From Rosellinia necatrix (taxonomy: Eukaryota; Ascomycota; Sordariomycetes; Xylariales; Xylariaceae), in assembly GCA_021209875.1 (NCBI GenBank), contig JAGYVD010000004.1:2542001-2606000 (forward strand): a stretch of 64,000 bases of DNA. The letters run 5' to 3'. Both the position numbers and the translations under genes were made by a program. The notes beneath the pieces are model-generated. The model ran no database searches, was not told the DNA's origin, and worked only from the letters and a program-made list of their open reading frames with translations. Of the stretch, positions 35,801-46,765 are shown piece after piece; position 1 is the first letter of the stretch; each line of letters opens with the position of its first letter.

Positions 35801-37964
35801 GTAGGTAGGTAGGTGGGTATGTAGGTAGTTTAGGTAAGTAATTACCTAACCTAAACAAATGGGTTAATTTACCTACATCTAGACATCTGCTATCTTGGTT
35901 TTGAGTCTATTCGATTAATGACATTCATTGTTACCTTAGGTACATATATACATATACATTAGTTATACACACATACATATATATCGCTAACATAGATGCT
36001 CTGAAATTCTTCTGACGCTTTCTTTTTCTCACCTATTTATTTGCGTCATTGTACATAGACCCCCCCCTATCCTAGATAGAATATTTATTACCTAAGGTAC
36101 CTGGTGACTACCCACCTTATATACATACATGCATGTGCACATTGAACATATTTCAAGCTCACTTAAACGGTTGGGATTGCCGGACGTGGTAATCTTTACC
36201 CGGGGGGTTTTTTTTTCTTCAGATGAATTGATCGCTACGCAGGAGGCAACTAGTGTACATGTGACTTATCCATACCTCCATACTCAAGTACATCGTTGAG
36301 CACCAATATGACTTGCCCAAGCATACCACCCATCCATAAACCAGCCCATGGGTATTTCTTGGGCAGAATCGTCGTAATCACTGGCCATAAAGAGATCGGT
36401 TGTATTTTTATAGAGAGATGTCATTAATTCTACCATCAGCTGTATCTAAACAAGTCCCTAACTCGAAAACGACACCACAGCGCTGGTATGGATTTCTACC
36501 TCACTACCTGATGAGCGTCTCATAACCTACCCTCTAGAGGTGCTAGGATAATGCTCGGGGAAGTGGTTGCTATGTTGTGTACCTTATTTGAAGGAGGTTC
36601 AGCTGTTGTTTGAGACTCGTGTGCGGCCGTTTCAACTACTCCGTTTTGTTGGTGCAATGGAACGCATGGATTGGTGATGAAAAACGGCTGCCCATAAAAC
36701 TTTGACCAGGACCTATAGTTTCCTAATATAGTAATAAGGACGGTAAATCATGGTAAATTCAGTATAACTCTGAACCATATGATGGGTCGTATCTGAGCCT
36801 TTTCTCCGTTTCCGAAAACACGACGTAGACCCATAAAATTATCTTTTAATTAAATGGTGCTAACGACGAACCCGTGATTGTTTAGATTTCCAACGGGGCT
36901 AGATATATAGAAATCGGCGGTAAGTGGTACGAGGGACTCTCATTTGGCCTATTAACCGGTTGGCGGCAATCATCTATCGTGTGATACCTTCGCATGTGTC
37001 GGCTAGTCCAAACCTAGGTATTGGTTTTCAGGTAGGGCGGCGGGTGGGGGATAACATCACGTTTGGGCGCATGTTGCCAATACATATTATTATAAAGGTC
37101 CCAAACTGTCGTGCAACAAACAGGATATATTTCGAGGCTTGTTAGAACTGTTCGTCCTTGTCGCTGGCCATACGTAGGGGCCCGTTTCGTGCTCGAAAAG
37201 TCGGAGCTTAGATAACACATGGCTGCCCTTCTTGCAACTTTGGAACGCGTTTCCCGGCCATCACGCCCATTCGTTGGCGTCTCTTCCATTCAGGGGAAAC
37301 CATAATGGCGATTGAGTGTGGACATCTAGGTTTCGGGATGAATATCATTGCCGGATGAATCCTCAACCAAATCGCACAATTGTTATTCGAGAACCGTTAT
37401 TCCGATACTAGTGGTCCCACGGGTGTTTCCAGCCCATAAGGACGGGTCCTAGTCGTCATGTCAATATGTCTCTCGTTCGCGTATTCGGGGTCGTCATCTT
37501 AAATACCATCTTTCCTCGCTCGATACATCAACTGCGGCGGCATGTCAGCTTTCGTACACATACACTATGCTGTCTAATACTCACAAAGAACCACATGCTG
37601 GCGCCTAGAGCGGTGGCTGTGAATCTATAGATTCCGGGCACTTTGACGGGACCGTGACCGCCCGCCATTGCGCAGAGCTGGAACACGGTAGATTAGCAAG
37701 TGGTCGGCAGCCGCTCTCTAGGGAGCACGTTTACAAACAGATCGGCTATTATTCAAAATAACTGGCGATACCGGAGAATTGAAATCGTTGCACGGCGATG
37801 ATTGTTGTCGTTGACCAACCCAGATGATCGAGGGTCGGAGAATGCGGTACTTCTAAGTCGCCTGTCTGGTTGGAGAAGAGCCGAAGTTTTGCCGTGCAGC
37901 TTCCCTCCCTATGTACTTCGTACCTACCTACCTACCTTAGGTAGGCACCATTAAAATGTAACTA

Positions 37965-38120
37965 GCACTGTCAGACACCTAGATTAGACGTTAATACTAC
38001 TACTGCTACTACCTTAGGTACCTAGGCACTTATGTAACGCTAGGTAGGTAGTTAGCAGGTACCTACATAGTAGTAGTAGTAGTAGTAGTATTAACGTCTA
38101 ATCTAGGTGTCTGACAGTGC
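37965..38120. mobile_element. 156-bp MITE-like inverted-repeat element
   Basis: The left end GCACTGTCAGACACCTAGAT is repeated in inverse orientation at the right end. The arms match perfectly for 40 bp and, apart from single mismatches, for about 50 bp as far as a TACTACTACT triplet run. The centre is only about 55 bp of CCTA/GGTA-type sequence. TA flanks both sides (37963-37964 and 38121-38122), compatible with a TA target duplication as made by Tc1/mariner-type transposases. It has no coding capacity, so it would be non-autonomous. Confidence 0.75.
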
Positions 38121-38667
38121 TAGATATAGAAGGTACCTACATAGGTACCTACACATAATTTAGTCCTCGGCCTGGCCCAGTACCTAGACACGTATGTATC
38201 GCCTTCGGTAGGGGGCAGGTAGTACCTACCTGGGTACCTAAGATACCAAGGTACCTATTGTGTTCGTGACATGCCCCAGACTAACAACGATGGGTAGCAC
38301 TGCAGTATCTCTAGCCTCTTCGTGCTGTTGCTCCAATCCCAATGTTCCGTTAGTCACCTTTTAGTTTCCTGTCTGCTGTTCCACGGCCTGACAGCCGATC
38401 CAAGGAGCAGTCTAGATCGCACCTCTACTGCACTATCCAGTCTTTTCTCAACCGTTCATCGGCCTGTTCGCGTATCATCTCGAACTCCCAATTTGCATCC
38501 TTTGCCATGCGCGACTCTTCCTAGCGCCTAGCCTCGACAACATAATCGACCGGGCCGTGTCGCTTGCTTTCGCTGCATAGATCCGTTTCCCCTGCACGCC
38601 CCTGATCAACACGCGCCACTACGCTTCATAGTTTGCCGCTCGCTTGTAGCGACGCTTGCCGGCAGCC

Positions 38668-40519
38668 ATGACGACGACATCGTCTGGTGGCGAGAATGGG
38701 GCGCCTTCGCCGCGATCCTTTGCCCAGCAGCACCAGCGACCCCGGGATAGCTTCAAAGGATGTTCCCGCATCAGCGATTACGAGCTTCTAGGTAAACTAG
38801 GCGAAGGGACTTTTGGGTGAGACACTTCGCGCGTTCGCTTCCTATACCCAAAATACTAAATCCAATGGCTAGTGAGGTTCACAAAGCGAGGTCGTGCAGG
38901 ACAGGCGCGCTCGTCGCACTGAAGAAGATCATTATGCATAATGAGAAAGATGGGGTTTGTGGCTAGCTGTCTGCCGTGCCGACGATTTTATGACCACTGA
39001 ACCGTTCCGCAGTTCCCCATTACCGCCCTCCGGGAGATCAAGCTTCTAAAGCTCCTATCACATAAGAACGTACTGCGTTTGGAAGACATGGCTGTCGAGC
39101 ATCATTCCAAGATGAGTGAGTTGTAGCTATGCATGCCACATCAGGTCTCCTACTTATTCTGACATGGTTACAGTCGATAAAAGAAAACGGCCGATTATCT
39201 ACATGGCAACGCCCTATATGGATCACGATCTGTCTGGCCTGCTCGATAACCCTTCGGTCACATTCACCATACCGCAGATTAAATGCTATCTATTCCAACT
39301 TCTCCAGGGCCTCCGCTACCTTCACGACAATAGGATTCTCCATCGCGATATGAAAGCAGCGAATTTGTTGATTAGCAACAAAGGTATACTTCAAATCGCC
39401 GACTTCGGCCTAGCGAGGCATTATGATGGGAGCGTGCCGCAGGCCGGAAAAGGCGGCGGCGAGGGAAAGAGGGAATACACCAGTCTAGTGGTTACTAGAT
39501 GGTACCGCCCCCCCGAGCTATTATTGCACCTCAAAAAGTACACCACCGCGATTGATATGTGGGGTGTAGGGTGAGTTTGGGCCCGTCGGCCGAATTTGAG
39601 TAACGAGCTGACACATTATAGTTGTGTTTTTGGCGAGATGCTAGTCGGTAAGCCGATCCTAGCAGGCGAGAGTGATGTACACCAACTTGAAATCATCTTT
39701 GATCTTGTTGGATCCCCCACTGAAGAAAATATGCCCGGGTGGAAGCTGTTGCCTGGCGCGGAATCATTAACTCCGCGGCAAAGGCCAGGAACACTATTAG
39801 CCCGGTTCCGGGAACATGGCACTGTCGCTGTATCTCTATTAAATCAGCTTCTGCAGCTTGATTGGCGAGCTCGTACCAATGCGATCGATGCACTAGAACA
39901 CCCCTATTTCAAGACGGCCCCTTACCCAGCAAGACCAGAGGATATCCCGACTTTTGAAGACAGTCATGAGCTAGACCGCAGAAAGTTTCATGATCGAAAG
40001 GCCGCACTCCCGCCGGCCCCTAAGGGAGGCACAGTGGGAGGCGCTTTTGAAGGGCCTAGTGTCGGTTTTGGTAGCGGCGAGGGGTATGGCAATAGGGCGA
40101 ATGGTCGACACCACGGCGGAAACCGGAATGGCGATGAAGGTGGCCGCCGGCCGGCTTGGGCAAGGGAACAACCCCGCCACGAGCACCGGCTCCCACCTCG
40201 TCCACCACCCCCGGAGAACCCCCCCACCGGCTGGGACGCGTCTAAAGACCCGCATGACTCGTATAGCAGAGACCGGGATCGGGTGCCGAGGAACCGTGGA
40301 GGGGCCAATCGACAAGATATCGATACATACATTCCTAACTACCGTGGCGGGAGGGATGAGCGGGCGCCGAGAGAGGATCGTCGAAGAAGGGATGACCGAG
40401 AGGACAGAAGGCATGATTGGGATCGCAATAGAACTAGTAGGACCCGGAGCCGCAGCCGATCACCAGGCAGGGACAGGGACAGGGATCGAGACCGTGACCG
40501 AGATGTGTATCGTCGATAG
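38668..40519 (+). CDS. BUR1: cyclin-dependent kinase BUR1 (CDK9-like)
   Basis: Predicted 542-aa protein. Exons 38668-38816, 38873-38954, 39013-39115, 39174-39570, 39622-40519; four introns of 51-58 nt (one donor is the less common GTTTGT). The kinase domain starts near residue 39: glycine loop GEGTFG at 45-50, VALKK with Lys67, the cyclin-binding helix PITALREIK at 79-87 as in CDK9, [10 protein letters not shown] with Asp170, DFG at 188-190, and activation loop [14 protein letters not shown] with Thr214. The C-terminal third is low-complexity: Gly/Asn/His-rich, Pro-rich, then Arg/Asp and RS-like dipeptides ([19 protein letters not shown]). BUR1 with its cyclin BUR2 phosphorylates RNA polymerase II and Spt5 to promote elongation and histone modification in the nucleus. 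The stop at 40517-40519 is followed by 46 further open in-frame codons (see findings). Confidence 0.95.
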
Positions 40520-40660
40520 TATCGCATTCCTCAAATTCGGCAAAGGGCTTGGGGTCCGCCCCCTTCCTTTTTTAACGGCGAAACACCACCACCACCGCCA
40601 CCACCACCTCCCCCGCCGCGTCCTCCGCCGTCCTACGGCAAGACGGGAGACTATCAGTAA
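40520..40660 (+). other. in-frame proline-rich extension after the BUR1 stop
   Basis: Directly after the TAG at 40517-40519 the same frame stays open for 46 codons and ends at TAA 40658-40660. It encodes a tract of about 11 prolines, then a short RPPPSYGKTGDYQ end. The composition fits a disordered C-terminal tail. No intron could be placed that removes the stop and keeps this frame, so it is either 3' UTR, a lost C-terminus, or a readthrough extension. Confidence 0.45.
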
Positions 40661-40897
40661 CCCGGGTGTATGATAATGGTTTGGGTGAGCTGAGGCGCTA
40701 TGATATGGACACAAGAGGCGTATAACGGCGAATTTGGAGTTGGCGTTCAGAATTGACAGTCAACTAGTCAGTCACGCTTGGGCCGGTCACGTAATGGGCA
40801 AGGGTTTAAAGTCGAGGGCTCCAGACCGATATTCTCCATGGTTTTGCTAGTGGAATGACCAGAGCACAATAATTTACTATGAATTATTACATGAAGC

Positions 40898-41708
40898 CTA
40901 CAAGAAATCACTTTCGCTGCTCTCCTCGTGAATCGTTTGTTCTAGTAGACCCTTTTGCCGACTCCTAGGTTGTTCCCGGTTTCTTAGCAGCCTACCTCGC
41001 TCCTCAACCAAGCCGCTTGCGTGTACCTTAGCGACATGTTGCCTCCCATCGTAGCGCCGACTAATTGCGCTTGTGCTCGAATCCGAGTCGTATCCCTTGC
41101 CCCCTCCACTGTCGAGCGAAAGCTGTGGTGAATGGAGTCCCTGCTGCTGTTGGCCACTCAACTTCCGTCGCTCGGACACAGTGTCCACGCCTAGCAGAAC
41201 AAACACAATGCTTGACGTTCCATGCAGCATAAAGCCGGCGCAAATCCCTATGATAGTAGCACAAGCGAACTTCGAAAGTTATACAAGGTTAGCGTGGCGC
41301 ATTCTTAAGGGGCTAGCCGGTGATTATTGAACACAACACAGGAGCCATGACGAATAGCATTTTATGATGTTGACCACTATGAAATGACCTACATAGACGT
41401 AGAAGTACTGCGGCAGACGCAAGTTAGCCTAGTTGTACACTTGGGCAGACCTGAAGTTGAACGATGTGCAGGACAAACACATATTCACATACCTTCAGCC
41501 TTGTCATCAAGTTTGTCGCGAAGGAGACAGCACTCAGTCCCAGACTGAACATGACCCATATTGGCGACAGCAAGAAAACGATTGACGTGTAGATATAGTA
41601 CAGAGGCCAGCGCAACGGCGTCGAGAGGACATAGAGCAGGTGCGCGAAAAGCTGGATTGCCGACAGAGCCAGTTGGCCGGCCGTCCTGAGGGACATAAGC
41701 CAGCTCAT
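40898..41708 (-). CDS. small three-helix membrane protein, unknown function
   Basis: Predicted 200-aa protein. Exons (minus) 41708-41493, 41407-41393, 41269-40898; introns of 85 and 123 nt. The 15-nt middle exon (YFYVY) has a CTAAC branch motif 14 nt before its CAG acceptor. The last acceptor was chosen because it joins in frame to FACATIIGICAGF with a GCTAAC branch site upstream; the nearer TAG acceptor shifts frame and soon hits a stop. Hydrophobic helices: about 10-30 (LALSAIQLFAHLLYVL), 36-60 (LYYIYTSIVFLLSPIWVMF) and 74-102 (FACATIIGICAGFMLHG, SIVFVLLG). The C-terminal 90 residues are polar, Gln/Ser/Arg-rich and probably cytosolic. I recognise no named family. It is convergent with BUR1. 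Confidence 0.78.
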
Positions 41709-43175
41709 TGTGTTGGCAACCCCTCTAAAGTAGGTATTTTACATAACCGTCGAGTTTCGGTTTCCTTCGCCCTCGCTCGTTTTCCTTAGAGCGTCTGCTG
41801 TTTATCAAGTCGAGATCGAGGACGCGAGTTCAGGCGAGGTTGGTGTGGTGCTTCCCTGTCTATGGTTTCACCCGGTACAGTACGCCGGAATGTAGGGTGA
41901 GTGAGCGAGCTGGTGGCGAGTGATTGTTATTTGGACCCCCATGCCATGACATCAAAGACTCAGTTACGTAAGACCATGTGTATCGTAACCCATCCAAGGA
42001 ATAAGTTAGTTATAGGTAGGTAGGTAGGTGCCTTACCGTGCATGCTGTAAGCACTTAGCGACCCACAGGTACGGTTGATTGGGCACGGAGCTTCCCTCAG
42101 CTTCGACAAATCTGGGGGTGGATATTTAATCCGTTCCGGCGGGGCAGGTACCTACCTTAGGTATGTACCTTACTTAGGCAAGGTCCCGTGGCCAAGGTAG
42201 TTGGCTGAGAGCGCCCCACGGACGGAACCTAGTGTAGTCACCACAGGTCCAAGTGCTGGATGGCTCGTCCGAGATACCTAACAGATACTTCCAACTCGCG
42301 GTCCATGTGTTAGTTATCAGAAGCGTCCACCGACAGCTTTGATAATTAGCGAACCCATCTACCCCAGTAGGCGCCTAGTTATTTATCTGTAGACACAGCC
42401 CAAAAGATATCCATTACCCAGGGTACAGCCCCCTACAGTTCTCCGGAGAATAATTACTAGCCAAGAGACATTATAATTAGTAAAGGTATCATCTTATTTG
42501 TCTTGCGCTTAGGGCGCACACAAGTCAAACATGATGACGGAGATCTGGCCAATGAATGCAGGTGGGCGAGATGACAATAATACGCGGTGCGACAGTGAGG
42601 TAGCACGGGGGGGAGCAGAGCAAGGCGCTTGATTGGCCTTATGCTTGGTACCTCGCATGTATCCCGTACCTTCCCTCATCACCTTACCTAAGTGACTCCC
42701 CTCCGGGGGCCTCTCGTCAGCCATAGTGCCTGACTCCGGCCGCCCACCTAGCCCAGGTAGGTAGGGGAAGCTTGCTGGTGAAAGGGTCTCATGACCTTAA
42801 CCTCATGCGATGATCCTGTCTTCCACGTTGCACATCTGCTTCCTGGTCGTCCGGCGCTCGCCCTTTGCCCCCCTCACGCCCCCCAACAGGCATCTCTTGA
42901 CTTACTCGCCCGCGGCCTAACCAGCTACAATCCGCCCTCACCGCCCGCCCGCGCTGTACAGCATACCCGTCCACCGTCCACGGGACCAATACCAACCGAC
43001 AATCGCCCAGGACCTCCCGAGGTCCCCATTCATTTCCCGTCACCCAGAGGTCCTTGCCTGACGTGACTGCCCTCACGCCCTCACAAGGCGACACGCCGCA
43101 CCCCCCTCCTCCTCGAGTCGACTGCCCCCCCGCGTGCCAGCCAGCGTGCCAGCCACGTCCCAGCCCGTCCCGACC
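41709..43175. other. intergenic between divergent membrane protein and AMPK-beta genes
   Basis: 1.5 kb containing both promoters and 5' leaders. CCTA/GGTA clusters lie at 42015-42030, 42146-42180 and 42750-42766. From about 42830 to 43175 the plus strand is C-rich, as in a long pyrimidine-rich leader of the following gene. The overlapping open frames there are Pro/Ala/Arg-rich and unconvincing. Confidence 0.6.
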
Positions 43176-44781
43176 ATGGGCAATACCCCTTCGTCCACGT
43201 CGAAGCCGGCTACCCCAACGCCCCCGGCGTCCTCCAGTGCCAATGCCGACTCTCCACGTGCCTCCAGGAAGGAACACAAGAACCTCGTCTCGATACACCA
43301 CCCGCACCACATCCGGTCGCCAGCCTCCCTCGAGGCTTCGGTAGTCCAGGCCCAGGGGTCCACCATTTCCAATCGGTCTTCGCAGTCGAAGCCCTTATCA
43401 ATCCTCAACCAAGCCTCGTCTGTAACGGGACAGCCCGAAAAGTCTGCCGCCGCTTATCCGCGGACCTTTGAACAAAGACCGAAAGGCACCGGTGCCGTCA
43501 AGCATGAGGAGCCCTCCAAGCCCGTAGCCGTTCCTCAGTCCCACGCCGAGCCCAGTCCCTTCACTCCAGATTCGCATTTTGAAGAGGGTCTGCCCACCGG
43601 GACCACCTCCAGTAGCGTACAAGACATGGCCTATCCTATGCCCCGCCCGCCTCGCCTACCCCTACCCATCGAGGAAGAGATACACACACCAGGCTCGCCC
43701 ATCGCCGCTCCCGAGGACATAGACGTAAACAACCAGGACATTGACGATGTCGCACCCCTCGACGACTCATCCGACATACCACGCCGCACTTCCGGGCTAA
43801 GTAGCGTGACGGACGAAGACGATGCCGAGGAATTGCGTGTGGATAAGTCCCGCCCAACGCTACCCACGCGGATAACGTGGCTACGGGGCGGCCAAAAAGT
43901 CTATGTTACCGGAACACCCTTCCAATGGGGCCGAAAACAGCGATTGCTTCCGGCGTAAGTAACATCCCTGACATCTGTAGCACGCCGAGGTCTGGCGCCC
44001 GAGCACTAGACGCTATGAATTGAATTAAATGCGTATCCCACCTTGAACATGCGGGGCTGGGAGGTGTTATCGAATGATCGCTGACATCTTCGACTATTCA
44101 CGGACAGCAGGGGAGAAGAAGGCGTTCTTGAAACCACTATTAGTGTATTCCCAGGCACGCATCACATCAAATTCCTCGTCGATGGAACTATGCAAACATC
44201 GCCAGACCTGCCTACTACGGTGGATTTCGGTAATAACCTAGTCAATTACATTGAGGTTAGCGGGGATTCCTCCTCCGCGGCTCGAGATTTAAATATCGGG
44301 CTGGGTGTTCCAAAAGCAGAAGATGCCCAAAATCTGCCATCCAGGCAGCCTTCCACGGCCAACATTAATGAGGCGGATCCCGTTAAGAAACGAGCTTTCC
44401 TTCCAACCGGGGTATTTTCTGGTAAAATTCCTCGCTATCTAGAAGATTTCGACCAGCCTGAAGAATCCAGAGCTTACAGAGCATCTGCGGCTGCTCTGGA
44501 GAAACTTCCTCCACCGCCAGGCCTGCCCAGCTTTCTTAGCAAACCGATCATGAACAATACTACCTTGATAAAAGATGATAACAGTGTTCTAAATATGCCC
44601 AACCACACCGTTCTCAATCACTTGGCTACTTGTAGCATTAGGAACAATGTACTGGCCCTGTCCGCCACTACTCGATATAAGGACAAAGTAAGTCTTATTC
44701 ATCCCTTACACTTCCCTATACCTCTGAGGCTAACACGACTAGTATGTGACCACCGTCATCTATAAGCCATCCAAAAACTAA
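43176..44781 (+). CDS. AMPK/SNF1 complex beta subunit
   Basis: Predicted 464-aa protein. Exons 43176-43954, 44111-44687, 44743-44781 (introns of 156 and 55 nt). It starts MGNTPSST, a consensus for N-terminal myristoylation as in other AMPK beta subunits. Residues 2-240 are Pro/Ser-rich and disordered, ending in acidic DDVAPLDDSSD. The glycogen-binding (AMPK1-CBM) domain spans the first intron: RITWLRGGQKVYVTGTPFQW, then EGVLETTISVFPGTHHIKF, LVDGTMQTSPDLPTTVD and GNNLVNYIEV. The C-terminal ASC domain follows (IPRYLEDFD, LPPPPGLPSFLSKPIMN, LPNHTVLNHL-like NMPNHTVLNHLATCSIRNN, LALSATTRYKDKYVTTVIYK). This domain bridges the kinase and gamma subunits in glucose-stress signalling. S. cerevisiae paralogues are GAL83, SIP1 and SIP2, so no symbol is assigned. 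It is convergent with KAE1. Confidence 0.95.
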
Positions 44782-45649
44782 GCTCTAATAGCCACGGTTT
44801 GGCTGTTCGAATGATCCAGGTACCAAAACTGCTTTTAAACAGCGGGCTCATTTCTACATACAATGTACACTATGAATATGAGATATGCCCTAGAGCACAT
44901 GCTGGAAGCATCTGAATCGGTTTGGTGCGTGCCCCTGGGGAATGGCCTGCCAGTGAAACTATTGGTGCTGATTTAGGATAACGGTGGTAGGCCGATGTCA
45001 TGGGCCCGCCAGGTTGAGATCCTAGATCGATGTCTTGAGGAATCTTTGTTCTACTACAAAGACAAATTCTAGTACAAAGGAAAAGATTATAGGGTCACTT
45101 ATCTCCAAGAGCGATAGTGATACTAACGTCAAATGTCGCTTCATATGTTCGACGTTGAGATATTATTAAATTTCCTACAGAATCTTACCCGTCAGGTATG
45201 CTATAGCTGATCCGCTAGACGATTTATACTCCATCATTTTATCTATGATACATTCAGAGCATACCTGAAATTATTTTACTCTGGTGTGGTTAGGTGGATT
45301 ACGGGGTGCGCTTCCTTTGTCGTGACCACCTATTGCTGTCCCCCGACGCTATAAATACGAAGCAAGTGTGTGTGTGTGTGTGAATAACTCATACACTGAC
45401 CATCCTATCGACCTAGGAAAACAGGCGGTTGTTGGGATGGAGACGATATGATGTCGTTGTAGATTACCTTAGGCATCTTCTAGTGACACATGTAGCTGGT
45501 AGGCTATTGGGCTTAACCCTCCTTGGTGCGGGCCTATTCTGGGGCCATTTCAGCGCATCTTCTCGATGTGTAGAGTTAATAGCGCCTTTCGTCCTGCAAG
45601 CTCATTTGCGGTGTAGCGCCTGCCGTGGCAAGCCCCGTGGTGGACGGCC
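44782..45649. other. intergenic between convergent AMPK-beta and KAE1
   Basis: 3' flanks of two convergent genes. A short GT microsatellite is at about 45366-45382. No other gene or structured element was seen. Confidence 0.6.
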
Positions 45650-46765
45650 TCAGTCGCGCCATTTGACGTGGACTTCGTCGGTCCGGAAGCGCTGCGTGCA
45701 GGTGCTCTCGGCAAGAGGGGTGCGAAAGCCGGTCTCAAAGGCAAGGAGGCCGGCGTGAGCTATCATGATGCCGTTGTCGATGCAGAAGCGCTCGTCGGTG
45801 GCGTAGACGGAGCCGCCGCGCTCGGCGGCCATGTGGCCCATCATGGCCTGCAGGCGCTCGTTGCAGCCGACGCCGCCGACGATGAGGACCTGGGCGCTGC
45901 CGACGTGGGCCATGGCGCGCTCGGTGATCTCGACAAGCATGGCGAACACGGTCTCCTGGAGGCTGTAGCAGAGGTCGGCGGGGGTGACGCGGACCTCGCC
46001 GGCGGCGGCATCGACGGCGGGCTCGCCGCGGGCCTCGCGCGCGTCCTGCTCGCGCATCTGGGCGGCGAGCAGGTCGGCGGCGCCGAGGATGCCGCTGAAG
46101 CTGCAGTCCATGCCCTTGACGGCGTAGGGCAGCTCGAGGAGGACGGCGCCGGCGGAGCGCCGCGCGAGCATCTCGATGTTGTGGCCCGGGGCGGGGTCGT
46201 TGCTGATGTCGAGCGTGCGGGCGAAGCGGTCGAGGCAGTTGCCGACGGCGATGTCGAGGGTCTCGCCGAAGATGCGGTACCGCCGCTCCGCGTACGCGAT
46301 GACCTGCGTGTTCCCGCCCGAGACGTACAACACCACGGGGTCGTCGGCGCCGGTAATCTCGCGGCCCATCTCGATGTGGCCCACGCAGTGGTTCACGCCG
46401 ACCAGGGGTTTGCCCCAGAGGAGGGACAGCGTGCGCACGGCGACGGCGACGCTCTGGAGCGGCGCCCCCATGCCCGGGCCCCGCGTGTAGCAGATGCAGG
46501 CGAGCCGCGCCGGCGGGACGCGCGCGGCCCGCAGCGCCGACCGCGCGATCTGCACGAAGAACGAGCGGTGGTGCTTCGCCGTGTCCTTGGGGAGGAACCC
46601 CGTCCCCGGCGGCGACACGAAGGTATGGCGGATGTTGGCGAGGATGCTCGACTTCCCCGTCGCCGGGTCGTGCGCTATGATGCCAATGCCGAGCTTGTTC
46701 GCGCTCCCCTCGCAGCCTAGGGCTATGAGCCACCCGCTGGGGATTCCGCCAGCCGGCTCAGCCAT
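45650..46765 (-). CDS. KAE1: KEOPS/EKC tRNA N6-threonylcarbamoyladenosine transferase KAE1
   Basis: Single-exon, 371 aa, from [23 protein letters not shown]; the open frame upstream has only non-ATG starts. ASKHA-fold Kae1/TsaD/OSGEP family motifs in order: [33 protein letters not shown], the metal-binding [57 protein letters not shown] and [17 protein letters not shown]. It transfers threonylcarbamoyl to A37 of ANN-decoding tRNAs with BUD32, CGI121 and PCC1. The length is slightly above the roughly 335-aa archaeal/human form because of an N-terminal extension and an Ala/Glu-rich insertion after [12 protein letters not shown]. It is far more GC-rich at third positions than neighbouring genes, and long antisense frames over it are by-products of that. 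It is convergent with AMPK-beta. Confidence 0.96.
   Translation of the reverse strand: MAEPAGGIPSGWLIALGCEGSANKLGIGIIAHDPATGKSSILANIRHTFVSPPGTGFLPKDTAKHHRSFFVQIARSALRAARVPPARLACICYTRGPGMGAPLQSVAVAVRTLSLLWGKPLVGVNHCVGHIEMGREITGADDPVVLYVSGGNTQVIAYAERRYRIFGETLDIAVGNCLDRFARTLDISNDPAPGHNIEMLARRSAGAVLLELPYAVKGMDCSFSGILGAADLLAAQMREQDAREARGEPAVDAAAGEVRVTPADLCYSLQETVFAMLVEITERAMAHVGSAQVLIVGGVGCNERLQAMMGHMAAERGGSVYATDERFCIDNGIMIAHAGLLAFETGFRTPLAESTCTQRFRTDEVHVKWRD

Larger units (their letters stand above)
35367..38667. other. intergenic between divergent SAD1 and BUR1, repeat-rich
   Basis: 3.3 kb with both promoters at its ends. It holds CCTA/GGTA clusters at 35535-35570, 35680-35860 and 37917-38260, two insertions related to one inverted-repeat element (listed separately), CATA-type repeats near 35945-35985 and 36120-36130, and unremarkable AT-leaning sequence from 36150 to 37900 with no gene I can support. 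Confidence 0.6.

Noticed and set aside
35736..38120. One 2.4-kb transposon bounded by the arms at 35736 and 38070
   Set aside because: Those two arms have the same orientation, and the 37965 arm pairs perfectly with the 38070-38120 arm; the intervening sequence has no transposase-like frame.
42789..43408. Several overlapping minus-strand frames upstream of and over the AMPK-beta start
   Set aside because: They overlap the real first exon and a C-rich leader; products are Gly/Arg/Val-rich without similarity.
45668..46733. Two very long frames (350 codons plus, 332 codons minus in another frame) over KAE1
   Set aside because: Products are Ala/Gly/Arg/Glu-rich without family resemblance. They are by-products of the GC-rich codons of the real KAE1 frame.
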